A stretch of 64,000 nt of DNA from Hymenobacter mellowenesis (GTDB lineage: Bacteria > Bacteroidota > Bacteroidia > Cytophagales > Hymenobacteraceae), in the NCBI RefSeq assembly GCF_030581005.1, contig NZ_JAUQSX010000015.1, positions 62,001 to 126,000 of the forward strand, in the 5' to 3' direction. Made by a program: the position numbers and the translations under genes. A model generated the notes under the pieces. The model saw nothing but the letters and a program-made list of their open reading frames with translations. It was not told the origin of the DNA and did no database searches. Shown here in pieces: positions 48,673 to 56,198 of this stretch (the first letter of the stretch is position 1; the number at the start of each line of letters is the position of its first letter).

Positions 48673-48809
48673 TTCTGAAAGAGGTTGAATCTACACCATC
48701 GAAAGGTAGTGTGCTGGAATAAGATAAAGCATAGCCTGTCCGCCAACCACCTGCTGGCTCTTAAATTTGGCAGACAAGATTACAGAACTCCGGTTTGCTT
48801 CCTATTCCC

Positions 48810-49604
48810 ATGCGCCAATACCAAGCCCTGCTCCGCCAAATCCTCGATACTGGCACCGTGAAAACCGACCGCACCGGCACCGGCACCGTGTCCATATTCG
48901 GCCCGCAGATGCGGTTTAATCTGGCCGAGGGCTTCCCGCTGGTGACGACCAAGAAGGTGCACCTGAAAAGCATCATCCACGAGCTGCTGTGGTTTTTGCA
49001 GGGCGATACCAACATTGCCTACCTCCGGGAGCATGGCGTGAAAATCTGGGACGAATGGGCCGATGAAAACGGCAACCTCGGCCCCGTGTACGGCCACCAG
49101 TGGCGCTCCTGGCCCGACGGTCACGGCGGCCACATCGACCAGATTGCGCAGATTATTCAGCAGCTCAAGACGCAGCCCGACTCGCGCCGCATCCTCGTTT
49201 CGGCCTGGAACGTGGCCGAGCTGCCGGAGATGAAACTACAGCCCTGCCACGCCCTGTTTCAGTTCTACGTAGCCGATGGCAAGCTCTCCTGCCAGCTCTA
49301 CCAGCGCTCGGCCGATGTGTTTCTGGGCGTGCCCTTCAACATTGCCAGCTACGCGCTGCTCACCCTCATGGTGGCGCAGGTGACGGGCCTGCAGCCCGGC
49401 GAATTCATCTGGACCGGCGGCGACACCCACCTCTACAGCAACCACCTCGAACAGGCCGAGCTGCAGCTCACCCGCGAGCCCCGACTGCTACCTCAGATGC
49501 GCATCAACCCCGAGGTGACCGATATTTTCGGGTTTAAATACGAAGATTTTGAGCTGGTAAATTATGAGCCGTGGCCGGCTATCAAAGCGCCGGTGGCGGT
49601 GTAA
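48810..49604 (+). CDS. thyA: Thymidylate synthase ThyA
   Basis: A 264-residue protein, the same length as E. coli ThyA. The ATG at 48810 (MRQYQALLRQIL) is preferred over an upstream TTG. The nucleophile Cys146 lies in LQPCHALFQF and the nucleotide-binding DRTGTGT motif is at 20-26. It methylates dUMP with methylene-tetrahydrofolate. A small membrane protein gene follows 17 bases downstream. The gene has no folA next to it. Confidence 0.95.
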   Translation: MRQYQALLRQILDTGTVKTDRTGTGTVSIFGPQMRFNLAEGFPLVTTKKVHLKSIIHELLWFLQGDTNIAYLREHGVKIWDEWADENGNLGPVYGHQWRSWPDGHGGHIDQIAQIIQQLKTQPDSRRILVSAWNVAELPEMKLQPCHALFQFYVADGKLSCQLYQRSADVFLGVPFNIASYALLTLMVAQVTGLQPGEFIWTGGDTHLYSNHLEQAELQLTREPRLLPQMRINPEVTDIFGFKYEDFELVNYEPWPAIKAPVAV

Positions 49605-49621
49605 TATTCAAGGTCCCACCA

Positions 49622-49960
49622 ATGTTTGATTTCCTGGGGGAGCTGCTGGCGGAGTTTATTATTGGTCCCATTATCAGTTGGGTGTTTGGGGCTGTGCTGT
49701 GGGTGCTTCGCACGGGGCTTCTGCTGGTTTTTTATCCGCTGTTGTTGCTCACCGGCTGGCTTCGGCTTTGGGTACGCGAGAAGGGTCAGAGAAGCTTTGG
49801 AGAGCTTTGGAAAATGCACGGCCACTCCGGCTTGCATGGTTTCGGATGGTCGGAAGCGGCTCTGGATATTGAATACCTATTGGCAACGTGCCTGATTATG
49901 ATGGCCGGTACCGGAGTGACTCTGGTGGTTTATTCGTTGGGCAAGCTATGGCTACGATAA
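49622..49960 (+). CDS. Small membrane protein of unknown function
   Basis: A 112-residue protein. The ATG at 49622 is chosen; the upstream open frame overlaps thyA. There are about three membrane helices (GPIISWVFGAVLWVL, GLLLVFYPLLLLTGW and the C-terminal ATCLIMMAGTGVTLVVYSLG). It ends nine bases inside the convergent aminotransferase gene. It may be co-transcribed with thyA. The function is unknown. Confidence 0.55.
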   Translation: MFDFLGELLAEFIIGPIISWVFGAVLWVLRTGLLLVFYPLLLLTGWLRLWVREKGQRSFGELWKMHGHSGLHGFGWSEAALDIEYLLATCLIMMAGTGVTLVVYSLGKLWLR

Positions 49961-50758
49961 CGATTTAAGCACCTGCACCAGCGTCTCACTGGGCTTCCCG
50001 CAGGCGTTATCCTCAATGCGCGACACCGATTTAATGGCCGCCACATTGGCCGTGAAAACGGTATCGGCTTCCAAAAGGGCCGCTCTCGTAAAAAGTCCTT
50101 CCCGGCACTCCATTCCCGCCGCCCGGGCCCCCCGCAGCACCTGTGCCCGGCGCACGCCCGCCACGCAGCCCGTTTCGAGCCCGGGAGTGAAGAGCATATC
50201 ATTCTTCATCCAAAAAATAGCCGCCGCGCTGGCCTCCGCTACGTATCCGGCGGCATTGCAGAGAATAATCTCATCGAGCCCGCGCCGCTGCCGTTCATAG
50301 GCGGCGCGCACGTAGAGCCACGCCTGTGGCCCCTTGCAAAAGCTGAGCGGAGAATAAAGGGAATGAGTTTCCAGCGCAAAAGCGGCCTTGGCGATGGGAG
50401 CGTCATCGGGCTCGAAGGCTTCGGCGGTGGCCAGCCATTCGGCCGCGTCGGTGGTAGGCGTGTAGCGGCCGCCGCCGGTGCGCCACTGCTGCAGGCGGAG
50501 GCGGGCGGTGGGTAGGTGGTTGGCCACTGCTAGCCGAGCCAGGGTGGTTTCCAGGACTTCGGGCGTGGCCAGGGCGGCGGGCAGCGCGAGGTAGAGCGCG
50601 GCGGCGGCCCGCCGCATGCGGGCGTGGTGGTCGGCCGCGAGGCGCAGGCGGCCGTTGGCAAAAATCAGGGTTTCGAAGAAGCCGTCGCTGAAGGCCAGGC
50701 CGCGGTTGGGCAGGGGCAGGGCGGCGGTGGGCAGCAGGTCGTTGTTCAGCAAAAGCAT
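49952..50758 (-). CDS. Class IV aminotransferase (PabC/IlvE-like)
   Basis: A 268-residue PLP enzyme. The start MLLLNNDLLP and RGLAFSDGFFETLIFANGRL are the usual beginnings of class IV fold enzymes. Lys142 in SFCKGPQAWLYVRA is the likely Schiff-base lysine, and VAEASAAAIFW is the cofactor-binding part. Its length fits aminodeoxychorismate lyase (PabC) or short branched-chain aminotransferases; the sequence alone does not separate these. It is the last gene of the reverse-strand run and overlaps the small membrane protein gene tail to tail. Confidence 0.8.
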   Translation of the reverse strand: MLLLNNDLLPTAALPLPNRGLAFSDGFFETLIFANGRLRLAADHHARMRRAAAALYLALPAALATPEVLETTLARLAVANHLPTARLRLQQWRTGGGRYTPTTDAAEWLATAEAFEPDDAPIAKAAFALETHSLYSPLSFCKGPQAWLYVRAAYERQRRGLDEIILCNAAGYVAEASAAAIFWMKNDMLFTPGLETGCVAGVRRAQVLRGARAAGMECREGLFTRAALLEADTVFTANVAAIKSVSRIEDNACGKPSETLVQVLKSLS

Positions 50759-50767
50759 GGGCCAAAG

Positions 50768-51667
50768 CTAGCGCCGGACCACGCGATAGGGCACACTGAT
50801 TTGGAAGGTGGTGTCGCGGCCGTTGGCATTGAACCGAATAGAGCCTCGCCAGCTGGCCGGCCCAACTCGGACCGGTACTCGGAAACGGACCTTTCCAATA
50901 CCCTGCCGGTTTACTTGGACAGGATGGTTGTTGCACTTCATGTAGAAATTGCCACGCGGTAGCGGAAACTGTTTTACCAGAAACAGCCGCGCCCGATAAG
51001 TAGCACCCAACTGCACCACGTTGGACTCTGCAGTAGCAACCGCCATCAGATTGGTGGCCGTATTTCTTGCCCCAACCCGGTGACTGAAGTGCCGCAGTGT
51101 TTTCTGTTCGGCTTTCAGCAAGTTGCTCTCCGCCTGGGCAATAGCGGATAGTGAAATTATGATGGGCTTACCATTGAATTGGGACAGATTTACCCGAAGT
51201 GAGTCTTTGAAAAGGGCAGGCAGCGCGGCCTGATAAGCCGCGAATTGCTGCTTCAAAGCCAAGTTCGTGGAAGTTCGGACTCTAAACGGCTGGTTTAATA
51301 GGTCAATTGCGTGAGATGAAGATTGGAACCGAAAGGTAGGCGTAATGCCGGCTTGACTCAACGCCAGTATCCGAAGATGATGCAGGGTGTCGAGCAGAAC
51401 CGCTGTTCGAACCTGCAATGTTTGGCAAGTGCGCAGGATGGCGACTTCCTGGGGCTGCTTTTGGTTCTTTATAACACTGGCTTCAATCCCTTTCAATGTG
51501 CCTTCCAGGTAAACGGCCGCTTTGGCATTCTCCGTTTCCAGCACTCGCTGCAACGTCAAAACCTGGTCCGTCAGCCGCGACTGTTGCGCCTGCTGCTCTA
51601 TCCAGCTGTAGCCACTGCAAGCAGATATTAACCCTACAACCAAGAGCCAGAAGTTGATTCGTGTCAT
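50768..51667 (-). CDS. GldM-like periplasmic protein, short form 1
   Basis: A 299-residue protein with an N-terminal membrane anchor (INFWLLVVGLISACSGYSW). A helical region resembles the D1 domain of GldM (AQAESNLLKAEQKTLRHFS). It is followed by a beta-domain like D2: VVQLGATYRARLFLVK and later RQGIGKVRFRVPV. The GldM motor protein drives gliding and type IX secretion, but normal GldM is over 500 residues with four periplasmic domains and sits in gldKLMN. This short form lacks the last domains and its usual partners. Its start overlaps the end of form 2 by four bases. Role unknown. Confidence 0.5.
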   Translation of the reverse strand: MTRINFWLLVVGLISACSGYSWIEQQAQQSRLTDQVLTLQRVLETENAKAAVYLEGTLKGIEASVIKNQKQPQEVAILRTCQTLQVRTAVLLDTLHHLRILALSQAGITPTFRFQSSSHAIDLLNQPFRVRTSTNLALKQQFAAYQAALPALFKDSLRVNLSQFNGKPIIISLSAIAQAESNLLKAEQKTLRHFSHRVGARNTATNLMAVATAESNVVQLGATYRARLFLVKQFPLPRGNFYMKCNNHPVQVNRQGIGKVRFRVPVRVGPASWRGSIRFNANGRDTTFQISVPYRVVRR

Positions 51668-52620
51668 GGCGTGGGCCTATTAAGGACCCAAAAAGGGACC
51701 GTTAACCGCCAAGTGGAATCAGCGGGATAAAGGCGCGCCTGAATAAGGCCCTGCCATTCGGCTCGAAGGGTGTCGGCGCGGCTGCCGGCTGACTTCGGAA
51801 TGGGTATTTCGACAAGACCTTGCTCGTTTTCGAATCGCTGCACTTTGCGGCCGTTCACGCTCATCTGCTTGTAATAGAACTGAGAGAAAGATTCTGCCAG
51901 CAACAGTTGGGCCTCGTAAATACCTCCCGGCTCAATGGTGCTGGAAGCAGGAACGGCCACCGCGGCCAGTCTATCGAAGCAAATGCAATTGGAGCTAACT
52001 TTTTGGGCCTGCACCGACAAGGCATCAACTTCGTAGCGGCGCACCTCGGCTATCAAACGTTCCAAAGTGGCCCGGGCACTTGCTTCAGGGGCATTTTGAA
52101 AGTAATAAACGCTGAAACAAGCAGGTTCGAGGAGCGGCTCGGCAGGACGTGTCAGTGAGTGGGCATGCGGAACATAACGGCGAATGAAGGCCACATAACG
52201 GTCCAGATGCTGGGCCAGCAACTTTAGTCCTCGGTTATCCAAACCGCTGGGGAAGTCGCATGTGAGGTATGGAATCCGCGTGCTAGTTGGCCTTGCATCT
52301 GTGAGCCCCAGGAGTAAGCTCAAGCCACCCAGGCTGTCGGCCATAGCATCTGCTCGGTCAACAATCTGCTCCGCCTGATGGAGCACAGCTTGGTCGCGGG
52401 TTTGAGACCGGTTCTTATAAACGAGGTAGCCAATTCGTTGGCTCATAATATCAGCAGCCTTTTCCGACTGCTGGCTGTATGCCGACATATAATTGCCAAG
52501 TACAGAGGCTTCAGCAATCAATTTCTCCTGGCGGATTTGCGCCTTATATATGTTCCAACCAAAAGCCAGCGAAATTCCAGCTAATAGTATGAATGCTATT
52601 AATTGAATCTGGGCGCGCAT
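51664..52620 (-). CDS. GldM-like periplasmic protein, short form 2
   Basis: A 318-residue paralogue of short form 1, with an N-terminal membrane helix (IQLIAFILLAGISLAFGWN). It shows a helical D1-like part (ARATLERLIAEVRRYEVDAL) and a beta D2-like part (EPGGIYEAQLLLAES and ENEQGLVEIPIPKS). The ATG at 52620 is used; the longer frame upstream overlaps dprA. It is translated in step with short form 1 through an ATGA overlap. Between them they share less than obvious identity but the same layout. Whether they interact with GldL or another motor is unknown. Confidence 0.5.
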   Translation of the reverse strand: MRAQIQLIAFILLAGISLAFGWNIYKAQIRQEKLIAEASVLGNYMSAYSQQSEKAADIMSQRIGYLVYKNRSQTRDQAVLHQAEQIVDRADAMADSLGGLSLLLGLTDARPTSTRIPYLTCDFPSGLDNRGLKLLAQHLDRYVAFIRRYVPHAHSLTRPAEPLLEPACFSVYYFQNAPEASARATLERLIAEVRRYEVDALSVQAQKVSSNCICFDRLAAVAVPASSTIEPGGIYEAQLLLAESFSQFYYKQMSVNGRKVQRFENEQGLVEIPIPKSAGSRADTLRAEWQGLIQARLYPADSTWRLTVPFWVLNRPTP

Positions 52621-52648
52621 GCAGTTGGGTTGGATAAACGTGCTGGCC

Positions 52649-53788
52649 TCACACCAACGCAAACTTCTTCCCCGGCATTGCCCGCACCACGCCCCGAAAC
52701 TCGAGCCCCAGCAGCAGCGAGGCCACCGCGTAGATGGCAATCTGCGCCTGCCAGGCGATGTCGTCCATTTGAAGCTCGCGGCCGGTAGCGGCGGCCAGCA
52801 CGGTGATGATGGCAAACTCCTCGGCCGTAAAATCATCGGCCGAGTAGGAGGGAACCGGCTTAAACTTACCCGACTGGTGCAGGGCCGCGTCCCAGTTCAG
52901 GAGCTGCTCCAGGTCCAGCGGCTCGGTGTACATGGCGGCCCGGTTGCTCTTGATAAGCGCGTTGCAGCCCTCCGAAGCCGCCGAGCCCAGGTTGCCGGGC
53001 ACGGCCAGCACGTCGCGGTCGTAGCTCAGGGCCAGTTCGGCGGTTATCAGCGCGCCGCCTTTGATGGCGGCTTCTACCACCACCGTGCCGTCGCTCAGGC
53101 CGGCGATGATGCGGTTGCGGGCCGGGAAGTTGTAGCGGTCAGGCGACGTGCCGAAGGGAAATTCGGTGAGCAGGCCGCCCTGCTCGCGCATTTTCTCGGC
53201 CGTTTTCTGGTGGGTATGGGGGTAGATGCGGTCCAGCCCGGTGGCCATCACGCCCACGGTTTCCAGGCCTTCCTGCAGGGCGGCGCGGTGGGCAATGATA
53301 TCGATGCCGTAGGCCAGGCCGCTCACCACCAGCGGCCGGTGCGGCACCAGCCCCGCAATGATGCGCTCGGTTTGCTCGCGGCCGTAATCGGTGTTTTTGC
53401 GGGTGCCCACGAGGGCCACCGTTTTGAGGGCGTTGAGGTCGGCCGTGCCTTGGTAATAGAGGATGGCCGGGGCGTCGGGAATCAGCTTCAGGCGGCTGGG
53501 GAAGCGCTTGCTGGTGTAGAAAATGATTTTCACACCGTCCTTTTCGGCCTTCTTCAAGTCGGCTTCGGCTTTGCGAAAGGCCTTTTCGCGCTCCGGGCCG
53601 GTGAGCATTTTCACGGTGGCCTCGCCCACGCCGGGGATGCGGCGCAGCTTGCCGGGCGGCATCATCAGCACGGTTTTGGCCGCACCGCCGTAGCTCATCA
53701 GCTGCCGCGTGAGCTGCGGGCCGATGCCGGGCAGCAGCGTGAGCGCCAGCTCGTGGAAAAGGGTGTCGGAATTGGTAGAATCAGGCAT
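52649..53788 (-). CDS. dprA: DNA processing protein DprA
   Basis: A 379-residue protein. Residues 1-75 form the SAM-like helix-hairpin N-terminal domain (LPGIGPQLTRQLM). The Rossmann-like DprA core follows: ALVGTRKNTDYG, VVSGLAYGIDIIAH and FPARNRIIAGLSDGTVVVEA, and AVPGNLGS. A winged-helix C-terminal domain (DFTAEEFAIITVL onward) is present. DprA loads RecA on single-stranded DNA taken up during natural transformation. With comEC in the same window this suggests competence, though the rest of the uptake machinery is not here. It is 28 bases from the GldM-like pair. Confidence 0.93.
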   Translation of the reverse strand: MPDSTNSDTLFHELALTLLPGIGPQLTRQLMSYGGAAKTVLMMPPGKLRRIPGVGEATVKMLTGPEREKAFRKAEADLKKAEKDGVKIIFYTSKRFPSRLKLIPDAPAILYYQGTADLNALKTVALVGTRKNTDYGREQTERIIAGLVPHRPLVVSGLAYGIDIIAHRAALQEGLETVGVMATGLDRIYPHTHQKTAEKMREQGGLLTEFPFGTSPDRYNFPARNRIIAGLSDGTVVVEAAIKGGALITAELALSYDRDVLAVPGNLGSAASEGCNALIKSNRAAMYTEPLDLEQLLNWDAALHQSGKFKPVPSYSADDFTAEEFAIITVLAAATGRELQMDDIAWQAQIAIYAVASLLLGLEFRGVVRAMPGKKFALV

Positions 53789-53794
53789 AGAGGG

Positions 53795-54166
53795 CTATTC
53801 GGCGGCGTCCGGTTCGGCCTTGCCCGCCGCGTCTACTTCCTTCTTGAGGCTCATCAGAAACGCCCGCACCTTCTCCAGGCTTTGCACCACGTCAATTTTG
53901 TCTTTGAGCTGCGGGCCCTTCTGCTTGAGCATGTCGCGGGCGCCGGGAATGGTGTAGCCGCGCTCTTTCACCAGGTGGTAAATGGTGCGGAACACCTCAA
54001 TGTCCTGCGGGGTGTAGAGGCGGTTGCCCTTCTTGCTGCGGCGCGGGCGCAGCTCGTCAAACTCGGTTTCCCAGAAGCGCACCAGCGACTCGGCCACCTT
54101 GAACTGGGCGGCCACTTCGCCAATGGTGAAGTATTGTTTTTCGATGCTGCGCTCTTTATAGGGCAT
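53795..54166 (-). CDS. MerR-family regulator, short
   Basis: A 123-residue protein with an N-terminal MerR helix-turn-helix (QYFTIGEVAAQFKVAESLVRFWE) and a second recognition part RSKKGNRLYTPQDIEV, followed by a helical dimer region. No effector domain is present. Small MerR proteins of this type are common in Bacteroidota, next to dprA or ribosome genes. The targets are unknown. It is six bases upstream of dprA and 21 bases downstream of the GH53 gene, in one likely operon. Confidence 0.8.
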   Translation of the reverse strand: MPYKERSIEKQYFTIGEVAAQFKVAESLVRFWETEFDELRPRRSKKGNRLYTPQDIEVFRTIYHLVKERGYTIPGARDMLKQKGPQLKDKIDVVQSLEKVRAFLMSLKKEVDAAGKAEPDAAE

Positions 54167-54187
54167 GGGTTGGGGGCCGAAGGGAGG

Positions 54188-55195
54188 CTAACGGACGCGG
54201 TATTTCCGGCTGATTTCGTCGTAAATTAACAACAAGTCGTTCGCCTTTCCCTGTTTGTCGAAAATGGATTCCCAGGTGTTGAGCGGTTCCCAGATGAAAC
54301 TGCCCCGGCCTTTGCCGTGCGGCAGCTTGAAGGCGATGTCGTTGGCTTCGCGCTTGCGCTCCGAATATTCGACCAGCACAATATCCTGCGGGTACTTGCG
54401 GGCCAGCGCCGTGAGGTTGTTTTTCAGGTCGGGAATGGTGCCGTGCCACTTCGGATAATACGACTCACCGATGACGTCGAACTCCACCTGGCGCGCCACC
54501 ATGCGGTCGAGCCACAGTTCCGAAAGGCCGTTCTGGCCGCCCAGGGCAATGTGCATCATCACCAGGGCGGTGGGCGTGGTTTCGCGCACGGCGCGGGCGC
54601 CGGCTTTGGCCAGGCCGGCCAGCGTGTCGAAGCGGGCGAGGCTGTCGGCCTTTTGCACGTCGCCGTCGGGCCAAATCATGCCGTGGTTGATTTCGTTGCC
54701 CACCTGCACCATGTCGGGCGGGGTGCCCTGGGCGGCCAGGGCCTGCAGCACCTCGCGGGTGTAGTCGTGCACGGCGCGCTCCAGGGCTGCGCCGCTGAGC
54801 GTTTCCCAGGCCTGCGGCTTGAACTGCTTTTGCGGGTCGGCCCAGGTGTCGGAGTAATGAAAGTCGAGCAGCAGCTTCAGGTTGGCCTGCTTCACCCGTT
54901 TGGCCATGGCCAGGGTGTGAGCGAGGTCGCAGAAGCCCTTGCCGGGCGAGTAGCCGCTGTCGGCCGCCGGGTTATTGAAAATGCGCAGGCGGATGTAGTT
55001 GAAGCCGTGGTCTTTCAGAATCTGGATGGCGTCTTTCTCCACGTCTTTATCCGAAAATTTGATGCCGCGGGCTTCGAGTTGAGGCAGGAAGGAGATATCG
55101 GCGCCCAGCACTTTGCCCAGGCGGGGCGGGCGGGGAGTGGCGGGAGCCGATAAGCCAAAGCTGAGCAACAGCAGGGCCAGAAAGTGGGTGCGCAT
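54188..55195 (-). CDS. GH53 arabinogalactan endo-beta-1,4-galactanase
   Basis: A 335-residue protein with a signal peptide (ATG at 55195; MRTHFLALLLLSFGLSAPA). The TIM-barrel GH53 motifs are seen: acid/base Glu168 in VGNEINHG and nucleophile Glu276 in LVEYSE. It hydrolyses beta-1,4-galactan such as type I arabinogalactan in pectin. A longer frame begins upstream, but it lacks a sensible start signal. It starts the reverse-strand run of six genes, divergent from the response regulator. No neighbouring carbohydrate transporter or sus genes are present. Confidence 0.88.
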   Translation of the reverse strand: MRTHFLALLLLSFGLSAPATPRPPRLGKVLGADISFLPQLEARGIKFSDKDVEKDAIQILKDHGFNYIRLRIFNNPAADSGYSPGKGFCDLAHTLAMAKRVKQANLKLLLDFHYSDTWADPQKQFKPQAWETLSGAALERAVHDYTREVLQALAAQGTPPDMVQVGNEINHGMIWPDGDVQKADSLARFDTLAGLAKAGARAVRETTPTALVMMHIALGGQNGLSELWLDRMVARQVEFDVIGESYYPKWHGTIPDLKNNLTALARKYPQDIVLVEYSERKREANDIAFKLPHGKGRGSFIWEPLNTWESIFDKQGKANDLLLIYDEISRKYRVR

Positions 55196-55341
55196 GTACA
55201 GGGCAAGATGAATATATCGTAAAGATTGTCTGTTTTGGAGCAAATAAGAGCCGTCGGGGAGGCCGACAGTTTTGCGTGGTGCGCCCGCAAGCTGCTACTT
55301 TGCAGGCGGATTTGCGGTATCTACTTCTGCCGTTTCGCTTC

Positions 55342-56145
55342 ATGAAAGTTTCTTCCCCCATCCGACTGCTGCTGGCCGAAAACGAACCCCTGGCCGCCCG
55401 CCTGCTTTCGGTGCTGGTGCGTGGGCTGGGGTACGAGCCGGTGGGGCCCGCGGCCACGGCCGAGGACGCCCTCGTCTTGTTCCGGGAAAGCCTGCCGCCC
55501 GTCGAGATGGCCCTGCTCGACATTGGCCTCGACGGCAGCCGCGACGGCATCGAGTTGGCGCAGGAGCTGCGGGCCCTTCGGCCGCTGCCCATCATCTTCC
55601 TCACCTCCTTTGCCGACCAGGCCACTTTCGGCCGGGCCAAGCAGGCGCGGCCGGCGGCCTACCTGCTCAAGCCCTACGACGCCGCCGCCCTGGAACATGC
55701 CCTGGAGCTGGCCTTGGTCAACTACGCGGCCGGGCAGCCCGCAGCACTGCCCGCTGGGCTGAGCGGCCCGCCCGAAGGCTCCGAGGAGCTCCTAAACCTG
55801 CCCTGGAGCAAACAGGTGCTGCTCAGCGACTGCCTGTTTCTGCGCGACCGGGGCCGCCTGGTGAAGGTGTGCTTGGCCGACGTGCATTACGTGGAGGCCA
55901 CCGATAAATACTGCACCCTGGTGACGGCCACCGGGCGCTACCTCAGCCGGCAGCCCCTGCGCGAGCTGGCCCTGGAGCTGCCCCCCAATCAGTTTATTCA
56001 AATTCAGCGCGGTTACCTGGTGAACGTGTCGTTCATTGAGAGCATCGACGAGGGCCAGACCGCCGTGGTGGTGGCCAATACCACGCTGCCGCTCAGCCGC
56101 GGCTACCGCGACGCGCTGCTGCACCGCCTGCGGCTGGTGGGCTAG
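55342..56145 (+). CDS. LytTR-family response regulator
   Basis: A 267-residue protein. The ATG at 55342 begins the receiver domain, with phosphorylatable Asp60 in MALLDIGLDG and the conserved Lys in LKPYD. The C-terminal LytTR domain (about 165-260) includes HYVEATDKYCTLVTATGRYL and FIQIQRGYLVN, which bind DNA as a beta-domain. It is 54 bases upstream of a histidine kinase gene, forming a two-component pair. The signal and the target genes are unknown. Confidence 0.9.
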   Translation: MKVSSPIRLLLAENEPLAARLLSVLVRGLGYEPVGPAATAEDALVLFRESLPPVEMALLDIGLDGSRDGIELAQELRALRPLPIIFLTSFADQATFGRAKQARPAAYLLKPYDAAALEHALELALVNYAAGQPAALPAGLSGPPEGSEELLNLPWSKQVLLSDCLFLRDRGRLVKVCLADVHYVEATDKYCTLVTATGRYLSRQPLRELALELPPNQFIQIQRGYLVNVSFIESIDEGQTAVVVANTTLPLSRGYRDALLHRLRLVG

Positions 56146-56198
56146 CAGCCCCGACTTCAAGCAACAAACCCGGACGAAACACCGCAGGAGGAACACGC

